A stretch of 22,336 bases of DNA, from the NCBI GenBank assembly GCA_002726845.1, contig PBSP01000043.1, forward strand, positions 12,598-34,933, given 5' to 3'. A program made the position numbers and the translations under genes. The stretch's first letter is position 1, and each line of letters begins with the position of its first letter. This document shows, in pieces, positions 7,597-14,848 of the stretch. Source of the stretch: Methanobacteriota archaeon (GTDB taxonomy: Archaea > Thermoplasmatota > Poseidoniia > Poseidoniales > Poseidoniaceae). The notes under the pieces are model-generated. The model made no database searches. It was not told the DNA's origin and worked only from the letters and a program-made list of their open reading frames with translations.

Positions 7597-9153
7597 TTAC
7601 TGAGAAATCCACTTGTAAGTTCGTGCCCCTTCGTTGGCTCCATCTTCACCGATTTCAACAAGCGCAAATTCGCCACGTGGTGAGACAACACTGTTTTCTT
7701 GCAATCCCTTGTGGAGGTTTTCATAGGTGATTTGATCGATAGCGACGCGTCCAGCAAGTCGCTCAAACAACTGCCAACGAGCGACAACTTCTCGCCATTT
7801 TGGAGCAACTCGGCCTTCAAACACCTTGGCTTTGGCTCCAGAACCGTATCCACAAAGGCCGAACAATTCTCCTTCAAGTTTGGAATTGTCCTCGAGATCC
7901 GACTCGAAGGTGGACATCAAAGCGAGGAAAATCGATCCTGTGTATTGGTTCCCAATAAGGCTTGAAGCGCGTTGCCCTTTTTCGATACGCTCCTTGTGAA
8001 AATCCATGTATTCCGGGGTTTTGGAAATGGCTCTTCGATATCGATCCATGTCTTTGTCCCATGCCATCACTGCTTCGGGGTCGTCCGTTTCAGGCTTTTC
8101 AGGCAGTTCACCGATTTGTTCGACCACCCCTGACCACATTGGTGTGTTCATTCGGTCATGCCGAAATACGTCAGGGAACATGCGTTTTGCTTGGAAAGCG
8201 TAGGGGAGATGCATAATGATGCGAGACCATTGCTCAGTAAATTGAGTATCGAGTTCAGGGTCCCAGCGTTTTTGTTTAACTGCTCGCTGACTAAAATTAT
8301 GGAAAGCTTGTCGAACGGCTTGTTGGTAACACCGGTTGGAGAACTGTCCATCAAAAACAGGTTCATCCCGGTGAACACTCACCGATTCTTCACCATGAGC
8401 AAAGATTCCGAGGCGGCGTACGGTCGATTCAGGTAGATGCTTGACCATGCGCTCGACGATTCCTTTTTTCAGCGATTGACCTGTTTCTTGAGCGAGCGTC
8501 ATAACGTTGGAGATGACGGAGCGAATGCTGACGTTTCGTCGAGGTTTGAAGAAATCGTGGACAGGCGTAGTTGATACACCCCAACAATCTGGAATTTCGA
8601 GGAGACGGGGATTTTGCGTGATGAGAAGCGCCCCTCCTCCTGCACCTTGGGTGTATTCGCCGCTTGACTCAAGGTCGTACTTTGCGTTGTCAGAGAAAAT
8701 AACAATGCCGATTCGGTTGTCGTCCTCAGTCGAGCGCGCAGCCCAGTCAAGAGTTGTGTGAAGTGCATCGACTGCGCCGATGCAAGCAAAGGTCATATCA
8801 ACAACATCGCAGTTGCGAAAGCAGTCTTCCCCAAAACGATCCTGATAACGCTGTGTAAGCATGTCAAGAATGTATGTCGCAGTTGGCTTTGCTCCATCCA
8901 AGGCGGATTCGGTGCCGAGATACATACGACCGATGTCTCGAGGATCGATACCGTTTCGGTCAATGAGGCGCATTACTGCCATGGCTCCCATCGTTGCTGT
9001 ATCTTCGTGCACATCAGGGATGGCCATGGCTTTCAGACCGAGCCCCTTGTTCAGTTTTCCATAGTCGGCACCACGCATTTCTGCGAAGTCTCTCATGTCC
9101 ATGTAGAGACGAGGAAAGTGAATCGCTACGTCGTCGATACCAACGTTGGTCAT
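7597..9153 (-). CDS. mvaS: Hydroxymethylglutaryl-CoA synthase, long bacterial-like type
   Basis: Condenses acetyl-CoA with acetoacetyl-CoA to HMG-CoA, the entry to the mevalonate pathway for isoprenoid lipids. In 518 residues it shows the thiolase-fold signatures. The general base Glu is E82 in YLGTES, the acyl-accepting Cys is C124 in FACIGAVDA, and the acetoacetyl-binding His is H315 in MHLPYAFQAKRM. NQYTGSIF at 402-409 and the glycine-rich GYGSGAKAKVFEG follow. Length and motifs fit the Bacteroidota-type enzyme better than the compact archaeal form of about 350 residues. Inserts near 215-255 and 340-375 add length. GGAGG sits just before the ATG and a strong TATA box about 25 bases upstream. 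Neither the thiolase nor the DUF35 partner usual for the archaeal enzyme is adjacent. Confidence 0.92.
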   Translation of the reverse strand: MTNVGIDDVAIHFPRLYMDMRDFAEMRGADYGKLNKGLGLKAMAIPDVHEDTATMGAMAVMRLIDRNGIDPRDIGRMYLGTESALDGAKPTATYILDMLTQRYQDRFGEDCFRNCDVVDMTFACIGAVDALHTTLDWAARSTEDDNRIGIVIFSDNAKYDLESSGEYTQGAGGGALLITQNPRLLEIPDCWGVSTTPVHDFFKPRRNVSIRSVISNVMTLAQETGQSLKKGIVERMVKHLPESTVRRLGIFAHGEESVSVHRDEPVFDGQFSNRCYQQAVRQAFHNFSQRAVKQKRWDPELDTQFTEQWSRIIMHLPYAFQAKRMFPDVFRHDRMNTPMWSGVVEQIGELPEKPETDDPEAVMAWDKDMDRYRRAISKTPEYMDFHKERIEKGQRASSLIGNQYTGSIFLALMSTFESDLEDNSKLEGELFGLCGYGSGAKAKVFEGRVAPKWREVVARWQLFERLAGRVAIDQITYENLHKGLQENSVVSPRGEFALVEIGEDGANEGARTYKWISQ

Positions 9154-9172
9154 AACCCTCCGGCGATTTTTG

Positions 9173-9182
9173 TATATTTATA
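9173..9182 (-). promoter_or_regulatory. TATA box of the HMG-CoA synthase gene
   Basis: TATAAATATA on the minus strand, centred about 25 bases before the ATG at 9153. This is the clearest box A in the window. The spacing places transcription start at or very near the start codon, so the message may be leaderless even though GGAGG also precedes the ATG. Confidence 0.65.
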
Positions 9183-9215
9183 GGCTGGTTCTCATAGAAT
9201 CCAGCAAATGAACAC

Positions 9216-10826
9216 TTATCGACGATCTGGAGCAGTACCATCGAGATTGGCCTGAACATCATCGGGTACGCCGATTTCTTGCTTTGCCCACAGGACATCG
9301 TCGATGCGCAGTATTGCGATTGTTGCCTCATTTGCTCCGCAAATTGCCTGCTCAAGGACGCGAACAGGTTCGACAACACGGGATGTCCGCATGTTTTCAG
9401 GCTGCCTTGTGATTGCATTCAGACCGATCGTATCATCCTCGTCTTTCGTTTGAATGGATACGATTTGGAGCAATGTATCGATGGGGTCCATGCCAGCATT
9501 TTCAGCGAGAATGCGTGGAATGGATTCGAGCCCATCAGCAAACGCTTCGATGGCCAATTGTTCACGACCAGGGACCGTCTCAGCGTAGCGTCGCAATCGA
9601 CGAGCAAGGGCAATGTATGTTGCACCACCTCCGGGAATCAATTTCGGATGTTCCTTCAATCGACACGCAACACCAAGTGCATCAGCAAAGCAACGTTCAA
9701 CCTCACCAACCACCGCATCGGTACTGCCTGAAGCGACAAAGGTTGCACCTCCTTCATCCGTTTCGAGTATCCAATGATCGACATCACCCCATCGTTCACA
9801 TCTGCTGGAGATAAAGACTCCAACATCTGCTTGCTTGGCTTGATGGATTGTTGGCACCAGACGAGCACCACAGCCGCGAGCAAGCAACTCCAAGTCGCTT
9901 TTTGCAACCCTACGAAATGCTTTGATTCCGGCATCCGCAAGATAAGCATGCATGCTGTCATCAATACCCTCTCGACAAGCAAGAAGTTTGATCTCAAGAT
10001 CGACAAGCATCTTCACTTGGTCAAGAAGACGTTGTTGTTCTGCATCCTGAAAGGATTTCAAAGCGCTCGTCGATGTCACATTGAGGTGAACGTCCGTTGA
10101 CAATGAGCGAAGTTCGAGACCACCATCGACGAGTAGAATGTTGCCGGGTGGTAAAGAGGAAGGCATCTCAACATGTGCTCGCTTCTTTGGAAGTGCCAGT
10201 CCTGTGATGAGTTTTGAATCTTCAACCGCCGGTCCACTACGCGTGATGACTTTGACCCGCGTTGGGTCAGCAACAACCGAACCGTTCGATTCCATAACAA
10301 CCGCATCAGCCGCTTCAACTGCACATGCTGAAATGATCGACTGTATTTTTTGGTGAAGTTTCCCCGACAACGAGGTCATGGTTGCAGCTTCAATGTCGTT
10401 CTTGGTTGCTTCAAAACTGAGTTCATCCAGGTGTTCTTTGCAAAACGATTCAGCCATGCGGAAGCCGCGAGCGATTGTTGCTGGATGGACGCCCTGTACA
10501 ACAAGGTGCCACGCATTCTGCAACCATTCCGAGGCGAGCAAAACCGTTGTTGTTGTTCCGTCTCGAACGCTTTGATCTTGTGCGGCACTGGAAGCGATAA
10601 GCATGTGAGCAATCGGGTGTTCAACTTTCGCGGATTCGAGTACAGTGATGCCATCGTTTGTGACCATGCTTCGTCCTTCATCGTCGACGAGCAGCTTATC
10701 CAAGCCTTTTGGGCCCAGTGTTGAGCGAACCGCTCCAGCAAGAGCGATTGCAGCCTGGATGTTTTTTCGAAGAGCGTCGCGACCTGTCGTACGGTCCGTC
10801 TCATCAAGGATGGTCGTATCGCTCAT
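9216..10826 (-). CDS. Thermosome (group II chaperonin) subunit, divergent
   Basis: ATP-driven protein-folding chamber subunit. The 536-residue product has the chaperonin layout: LGPKGLDKLLVD at 37-48, NDGITVLESAKVEHP at 57-71, RDGTTTTV at 88-95, PGGG at 398-401 and NAGMDPID at 443-450. The catalytic acidic residues D89 and D382 (in ADALGVA) are present. The lid segment near 255-290 and GIDDSMHAYLADAGI also fit. Two things are odd. R88 replaces the first Gly of the usual GDGTT, and the C terminus ends APDRR with no Gly-Met-rich tail. The apical domain is also divergent, so this may be a specialised or minor subunit. Start chosen at the ATG with GGTG upstream, not the GTG eight codons earlier. 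It follows dnaK by 38 bases. Confidence 0.92.
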   Translation of the reverse strand: MSDTTILDETDRTTGRDALRKNIQAAIALAGAVRSTLGPKGLDKLLVDDEGRSMVTNDGITVLESAKVEHPIAHMLIASSAAQDQSVRDGTTTTVLLASEWLQNAWHLVVQGVHPATIARGFRMAESFCKEHLDELSFEATKNDIEAATMTSLSGKLHQKIQSIISACAVEAADAVVMESNGSVVADPTRVKVITRSGPAVEDSKLITGLALPKKRAHVEMPSSLPPGNILLVDGGLELRSLSTDVHLNVTSTSALKSFQDAEQQRLLDQVKMLVDLEIKLLACREGIDDSMHAYLADAGIKAFRRVAKSDLELLARGCGARLVPTIHQAKQADVGVFISSRCERWGDVDHWILETDEGGATFVASGSTDAVVGEVERCFADALGVACRLKEHPKLIPGGGATYIALARRLRRYAETVPGREQLAIEAFADGLESIPRILAENAGMDPIDTLLQIVSIQTKDEDDTIGLNAITRQPENMRTSRVVEPVRVLEQAICGANEATIAILRIDDVLWAKQEIGVPDDVQANLDGTAPDRR

Positions 10827-10864
10827 GGCCACACCAACGGTGCCTTGCACATAAGTGCGATGTT

Positions 10865-12751
10865 TCAGTCTTCTTCATCGACAACTTCGAAGTCAGCATC
10901 GACAACATCATCGCTTTCGACGTTGATATCGCCATCACCTTCTTTGTTTTCTGCTTCTGCCATTTCAGCAGCAGCCGCTTCGTAGAGTTTTGATGAAATT
11001 GCGTGCATCGATTCTTCAACTTCCTTGACCTTAGCTTGTATGGCAGCCTCGTCCATGGCTTCGTCATCGATTGGCTTTCCATCGCCATCTTGGACCAGAG
11101 CTTCAAGTTCGCTGAGTTTCTCACGAACTGGTTCGAGGTCTGATGCATCGAGTTTGTCCTCGTTTTCATCGATGGTTCTGCGGGTTTGGTAGACGATTTG
11201 ATCCGCCATATTTCGGAGTTCAATCTTGGCTTTTCGACGCTTGTCCTCTTCTGCAAAGGATTCGGCTTCAGCAATCTTGGCTTGAATTTCTTCCTCCGAG
11301 AGGGACGTTTGGGATTCAATCTTGATCGATTGCTCCTTGCCTGTCCCCATGTCCTTGGCACTAACGTTGACAATCCCGTTAGCGTCAATGTCAAAGGTTA
11401 CCTCAATTTGTGGAATGCCGCGTGGTGCTGGAGGGATGTCAGTGAGGTGGAATTGTCCAAGTGTGACGTTGTCTTTGGCGAATTCGCGCTCTCCCTGCAA
11501 GACATGAATCTCAACAGCAGGTTGACTGTCACTCGCTGTGGAGAAGATTTCACTGCGTCGCGCTGGAATTGTAGTGTTGCGCTCAATCATGGTCGTAGTC
11601 ACACCACCGAGTGTTTCGATTCCAAGCGTCAGAGGTGTTACATCGAGAAGCAGGATGTCTGAGACTTCGTCATCGCCGGCGATGATACCGGCTTGAAGTG
11701 CAGCGCCCATGGCAACCGCTTCATCAGGGTTAATGCCCTTGTAGGGTGCTTTTCCAGCCTCCTTCTCGATGGCGGTTTGGACGGCGGGAACGCGAGTGGA
11801 TCCACCAACCAAAATGACCTTGTCGACGTCGCCTTTCTTGACTCCAGCGTCCTTCATGGCTTGTCGTGTGGGGGCCATCGTATCTTCGATGTGCTTCGCA
11901 ATGAGATCCTCAAACCGTGCTCTTGACAAGGTAATGTCAAGGTGCTCTGGGTTTCCGTCTTTCATGGTGATGAAAGGCAGATTGATTTGCGAAGATTGTG
12001 TTCCAGACAACTCAATTTTTGCCTTTTCAGCAGCTTCTTTGAGTCGACTCATGGCCTGATTATCTTTGGACAAATCGATGCCAGTTTCTCGCTTAAACTC
12101 ACTGACGAGCCATTCGATGATACGCTCATCGAAATCGTCTCCTCCGAGTTTGTTGTTTCCTGCTGTGGCTTTAACCTCGATTTGAGGTTGGCCGTCGACG
12201 TTGTAGATTTCAAGAATTGAGACGTCGAAGGTTCCACCACCGAGATCGTAGACGAGAATCGTTTGATCGTCGCCTTTGTCCGCTCCATAAGCCAGTGCAG
12301 CAGCGGTTGGCTCGTTGATGATTCGTAGGACATCCATTCCTGCAATTCGTCCAGCATCCTTGGTTGCCTTTCGCTGGGCGTCGGTGAAGTAAGCCGGACA
12401 GGTGATGACCGCTTGCTTTACTTCGTGCCCGAGATAAGCCTCAGCATCCGCTTTCAGCTTTTGCAAAATGAATGCAGAGATTTCTTGTGGCGTGTACGTT
12501 GTGCCGTCGATGTCAGTGTTCCAATTGGTTCCCATGTGACGTTTTACAGAGATCATGGTTCGCTCTGGGTTTGTAACTGCTTGTCGCTTTGCGGTGATAC
12601 CAATCAAACGTTCCCCGTCTTTGTTGAACGCAACGACGGAGGGCGTTGTTCGTGCACCCTCTGCATTCGCAATGACAACGGGTTCACCGTTTTCGATGGT
12701 GGCCACACAGCTGTTTGTTGTTCCTAAATCAATCCCGATTACTTTACTCAT
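10865..12751 (-). CDS. dnaK: Chaperone DnaK (Hsp70)
   Basis: ATP-dependent chaperone. The 628-residue product starts MSKVIGIDLGTTNSCVA. The nucleotide-binding domain (about 1-365) has DLGGGTFDVSIL at 169-180 and ILVGGSTRVPAV at 313-324. The linker LLLDVTPLTLG lies at 367-377, then the substrate-binding domain and helical lid, ending in an acidic tail (DFEVVDEED). The insertion of about 20 residues in the first quadrant that marks proteobacterial DnaK is absent (RHMGTNWN region), as in Gram-positive and archaeal DnaK. AAAGGAG lies nine bases before the ATG and overlaps the end of the Hsp20-like gene, only 15 bases away. Archaeal dnaK is generally taken as acquired from bacteria. The usual partners grpE and dnaJ are not in this operon. 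Confidence 0.98.
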   Translation of the reverse strand: MSKVIGIDLGTTNSCVATIENGEPVVIANAEGARTTPSVVAFNKDGERLIGITAKRQAVTNPERTMISVKRHMGTNWNTDIDGTTYTPQEISAFILQKLKADAEAYLGHEVKQAVITCPAYFTDAQRKATKDAGRIAGMDVLRIINEPTAAALAYGADKGDDQTILVYDLGGGTFDVSILEIYNVDGQPQIEVKATAGNNKLGGDDFDERIIEWLVSEFKRETGIDLSKDNQAMSRLKEAAEKAKIELSGTQSSQINLPFITMKDGNPEHLDITLSRARFEDLIAKHIEDTMAPTRQAMKDAGVKKGDVDKVILVGGSTRVPAVQTAIEKEAGKAPYKGINPDEAVAMGAALQAGIIAGDDEVSDILLLDVTPLTLGIETLGGVTTTMIERNTTIPARRSEIFSTASDSQPAVEIHVLQGEREFAKDNVTLGQFHLTDIPPAPRGIPQIEVTFDIDANGIVNVSAKDMGTGKEQSIKIESQTSLSEEEIQAKIAEAESFAEEDKRRKAKIELRNMADQIVYQTRRTIDENEDKLDASDLEPVREKLSELEALVQDGDGKPIDDEAMDEAAIQAKVKEVEESMHAISSKLYEAAAAEMAEAENKEGDGDINVESDDVVDADFEVVDEED

Positions 12752-12766
12752 TCATTTCATCTCCTT

Positions 12767-13462
12767 TCATAGAATTGGTATTCCTCCGTCATCGTCGTCG
12801 TCATCATCATCCGATAGGTCGATGGTTACGTCACCGGTCAGGGGAATGTTATCGTCACCATCATCCGATGGTGGTAAAGCGGCAAAGGCATCCTCAGGGG
12901 GGATCAACCGCAAGGTAATGTCAAGGATTCCGTTGTTGAGTGTAAAATCAACGACGTCCTCGCAAGCATGTGGAAGTTCGATGCGAGCAACGGGTGCAAG
13001 TTGGGTTGTTCGGTGGACTTCAACAAGGGTCCCTCCATCGATGAGATTCAATTCCATCTGGTCCTGCTGCAGTTCACCTTTCTTTGCAAAGTCAACCGTT
13101 ACGGTCATGTTCCATCCTTCAAGATAAATGTCGTCTGCGGGAAGAATCATGTTGTCGTCCTCTCCTTCAGGCGTCTCTATTTCAACGGGAGCTGCATCGA
13201 CGCGAACATCCACGCCCATGTTCTTGAACAACTCGTTGAAGTCCATTCCTGGTTGGAAGAAATTCTGGAGATTGCTCAAATCGAAATTGAAATTGACGTC
13301 GCCTTTTGCAATGCGTTCTTCATCGAGCCCCATCTTCTCGAATTGCGCTCTGAATTGCTTTAGAAGAGTGCGCAGTTGTTCTCTTGACATGTTCATGCCC
13401 ATGTTGGAAAGAAGACGTTCGAGTTGATCCAACATTTTCTCTTCCCAATCGTCACGTGTCAT
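12767..13462 (-). CDS. Hsp20/alpha-crystallin-like protein with acidic tail
   Basis: A 231-residue product, first in the chaperone operon. Residues 1-85 are predicted amphipathic helices rich in Met, Phe and Leu (EKMLDQLERLLSNMG, LRTLLKQFRAQFEKMG, FDLSNLQNFF). Residues about 118-187 look like an alpha-crystallin/CS beta-sandwich: NMTVTVDFAKKGE, then ARIELPHACEDVVDFTLNNG with the hallmark NNGILDITLRL, close to the family's NGVLxIxLPK. The tail is very acidic, with eight consecutive Asp, and ends GGIPIL. I infer a small heat-shock-like holdase working with DnaK, but the ACD match is remote and the N-terminal region is unassigned. The start is the ATG at 13462, preceded by GGTGA. A GTG four codons earlier is less likely because it falls in that ribosome binding site. 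Confidence 0.68.
   Translation of the reverse strand: MTRDDWEEKMLDQLERLLSNMGMNMSREQLRTLLKQFRAQFEKMGLDEERIAKGDVNFNFDLSNLQNFFQPGMDFNELFKNMGVDVRVDAAPVEIETPEGEDDNMILPADDIYLEGWNMTVTVDFAKKGELQQDQMELNLIDGGTLVEVHRTTQLAPVARIELPHACEDVVDFTLNNGILDITLRLIPPEDAFAALPPSDDGDDNIPLTGDVTIDLSDDDDDDDDGGIPIL
12788..12811 (-). repeat. Trinucleotide run encoding eight aspartates
   Basis: Eight consecutive GAC/GAT codons near the 3' end of the Hsp20-like gene. The mixture of GAC and GAT suggests selection for acidity rather than a recent slippage expansion. Confidence 0.7.
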
Positions 13463-13478
13463 CGATTTCACCACTACT

Positions 13479-13491
13479 TAACCTTAGGTTA
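13479..13491. promoter_or_regulatory. Palindromic candidate heat-shock operator
   Basis: TAACCTTAGGTTA is a perfect 13-base palindrome around a central T and can be written TAAC-N5-GTTA. It lies 17 bases before the Hsp20-like ATG and about 25-37 bases downstream of a TATA-like element, so it would cover the transcription start, a typical place for an archaeal repressor. From memory, the Archaeoglobus heat-shock regulator HSR1 binds CTAAC-N5-GTTAG; this site shares eight of those ten fixed positions and the spacing. Confidence 0.55.
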
Positions 13492-13513
13492 CATAGTCCC
13501 GAGTGCGGTGTGG

Positions 13514-13520
13514 TATATGA
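13514..13520 (-). promoter_or_regulatory. Possible TATA box of the chaperone operon
   Basis: TCATATA on the minus strand, upstream of the palindrome at 13479-13491. Start of transcription about 25 bases downstream would fall near 13491, inside the candidate operator, leaving a leader of about 30 bases that contains the GGTGA site. Confidence 0.45.
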
Positions 13521-13548
13521 ACCTGACTTTCCATGCATTGGATTCTTT

Positions 13549-14010
13549 CTACAAAGCAGCTGGAAGTGATGAGTGATGCAGAACGATGCGCAGCTTACCC
13601 GCGTCATCACGAATGTACCCAAAGGTATACTCAACCTTGGTTTTGCTACCGTCTGAGCCGGTAAAGAAGTAGTTGCCCATCGCAATGGCATTGATCTTGT
13701 TGACGATGATACCTGAGTTTTCAAATTCTACAGACGTCCATCCCTTGATTGCAAATCCAGTGTCTTCTTTGCATGCATTATTTGATGCAACAAAGTAGGA
13801 CAAGGCGCCTTCAAACGTTGGACGGAATTGTTCCTTGGAAGCCATGGTTGGTTTGAACAGAACTTCGCTTAAATCGTACGCATAGAGCTGTTCAACATGC
13901 TTTGTGGCAACGGCGGTGTAATCATCGCCACGCTCGTATGCTGCTGCAATTCGAACAATTCCATCGCCCCATTCTCGTTGTGCATCTTCAACATCTGCAG
14001 CAGTAATCAT
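13549..14010 (-). CDS. NTF2/SnoaL-like small protein
   Basis: A 153-residue soluble protein that looks like the cystatin/NTF2-like fold. It has an N-terminal helix with AQREWGDGIVRI, then YAYDLSEVLFKPTMA, FRPTFEGALSYFV, and a C-terminal strand set MGNYFFTGSDGSKTKVEYTFGYIRD ending in RIVLHHSSLP. Relatives that I recall with the same closing HHSSLP are widespread in marine bacteria and algae, and are sometimes mislabelled phosphoribosyl-AMP cyclohydrolase. It has no resemblance to HisI motifs, so that label should not be used. The function is unknown. The ATG at 14010 is set by AGGTGA five bases upstream; the TTG start 11 codons further up is unlikely. It lies 86 bases before the chaperone operon and 90 after the lipoprotein gene, so it may be transcribed alone. 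Confidence 0.65.
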   Translation of the reverse strand: MITAADVEDAQREWGDGIVRIAAAYERGDDYTAVATKHVEQLYAYDLSEVLFKPTMASKEQFRPTFEGALSYFVASNNACKEDTGFAIKGWTSVEFENSGIIVNKINAIAMGNYFFTGSDGSKTKVEYTFGYIRDDAGKLRIVLHHSSLPAAL

Positions 14011-14100
14011 AATCTCACCTAATTCAAACGATAAGAACGACAATACAAAGTCTTTCTCGGGTCATTGTTCAACCAACTATTCTAGTTTCAGGCTCAGAGC

Positions 14101-14838
14101 TTATTCTGTGTAACGTAATTCAATCCTGTGATCGACGTTAACAGAATCTTGCCCTTCGTGAATTGTGAGTTCCACCTCATGCATTTCAATGGGGGCAAAA
14201 TGCAGCGTGTTCCAAGTGTAGGAACCACCGTTTTCGATGAGTTCTCTGTGCCCCATGCATTTACCGTCGGCATTGAGAACTCCCCACTCAACATCAACAT
14301 CTCTTCCATTGACCTCTAGCAGAGGGGAAGGATTGCTTACCGTTGAATTGAGAAGAACATACAACGGTGCAGGGCCTTCATTACCCGGGGTTGCATCAAA
14401 ATACAGCGATTGAGGGTTTCCCGTATCGCTTTCAGTCCAGTGAATGGAGTGTTCAACAACGATCTGCATCTCCTGTGATACGTTGTTTCCACTCGAATCG
14501 ACTGCATACAGGGAAACAGTGTACATCCCATGATGTTCAACATCGATGGAGATGTGTTGTTGAACGTTGGCCTCTACACTTGCTGCGCGCCCATCGTCCA
14601 TCGTCAGCCCAAACGTCTGAATTGCAACATCAGAGGTTGAACCAGAGAAATCAAATTCAAACGTAACAATCGTTGAGGAAATCCATTCACCTTCCTCATA
14701 TACGGTTTCCAAAACGAGCAACTCCTCGTTTACAACAACATCCAGGCGAATCGCCTCTTCTTCATCGGTTGCAAATCCTAGACATCCTGAAAAGAAGAGA
14801 CAGCAGACAACTCCTACCGAGAGAAGAGTCTGCCGCAT
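14101..14838 (-). CDS. Secreted lipoprotein with PKD-like/beta domains
   Basis: A 245-residue product. MRQTLLSVGVVCCLFFSGC is a short basic-then-hydrophobic signal ending in an FSGC lipobox, with C19 as the predicted lipidated residue. The mature part is acidic. Residues about 40-135 look like an Ig/PKD-like beta domain (FEFDFSGSTSDV, HGMYTVSLYAVDSSGNNVS), followed by a second beta-rich segment. No catalytic motif is visible. It would be anchored outside the cell. The start lies ten bases after the pepA stop, so it is the last gene of the peptidase operon. Upstream in-frame codons overlap pepA and were discarded because the signal peptide begins at this ATG. Confidence 0.75.
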   Translation of the reverse strand: MRQTLLSVGVVCCLFFSGCLGFATDEEEAIRLDVVVNEELLVLETVYEEGEWISSTIVTFEFDFSGSTSDVAIQTFGLTMDDGRAASVEANVQQHISIDVEHHGMYTVSLYAVDSSGNNVSQEMQIVVEHSIHWTESDTGNPQSLYFDATPGNEGPAPLYVLLNSTVSNPSPLLEVNGRDVDVEWGVLNADGKCMGHRELIENGGSYTWNTLHFAPIEMHEVELTIHEGQDSVNVDHRIELRYTE

Positions 14839-14848
14839 GCCATCACAT

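Noticed and set aside
10804..11394. 196-codon minus-strand frame overlapping dnaK and the thermosome start
   Set aside because: Basic low-complexity product in a shifted frame of dnaK, with no independent support.
12555..13127. 190-codon plus-strand frame antisense to dnaK and the Hsp20-like gene
   Set aside because: Its Ser-rich run is the complement of the poly-Asp codons; it is a shadow.
13549..14010. Phosphoribosyl-AMP cyclohydrolase (HisI) label for the NTF2-like protein
   Set aside because: None of the HisI metal-binding motifs is present. The label appears to be a transferred misannotation.
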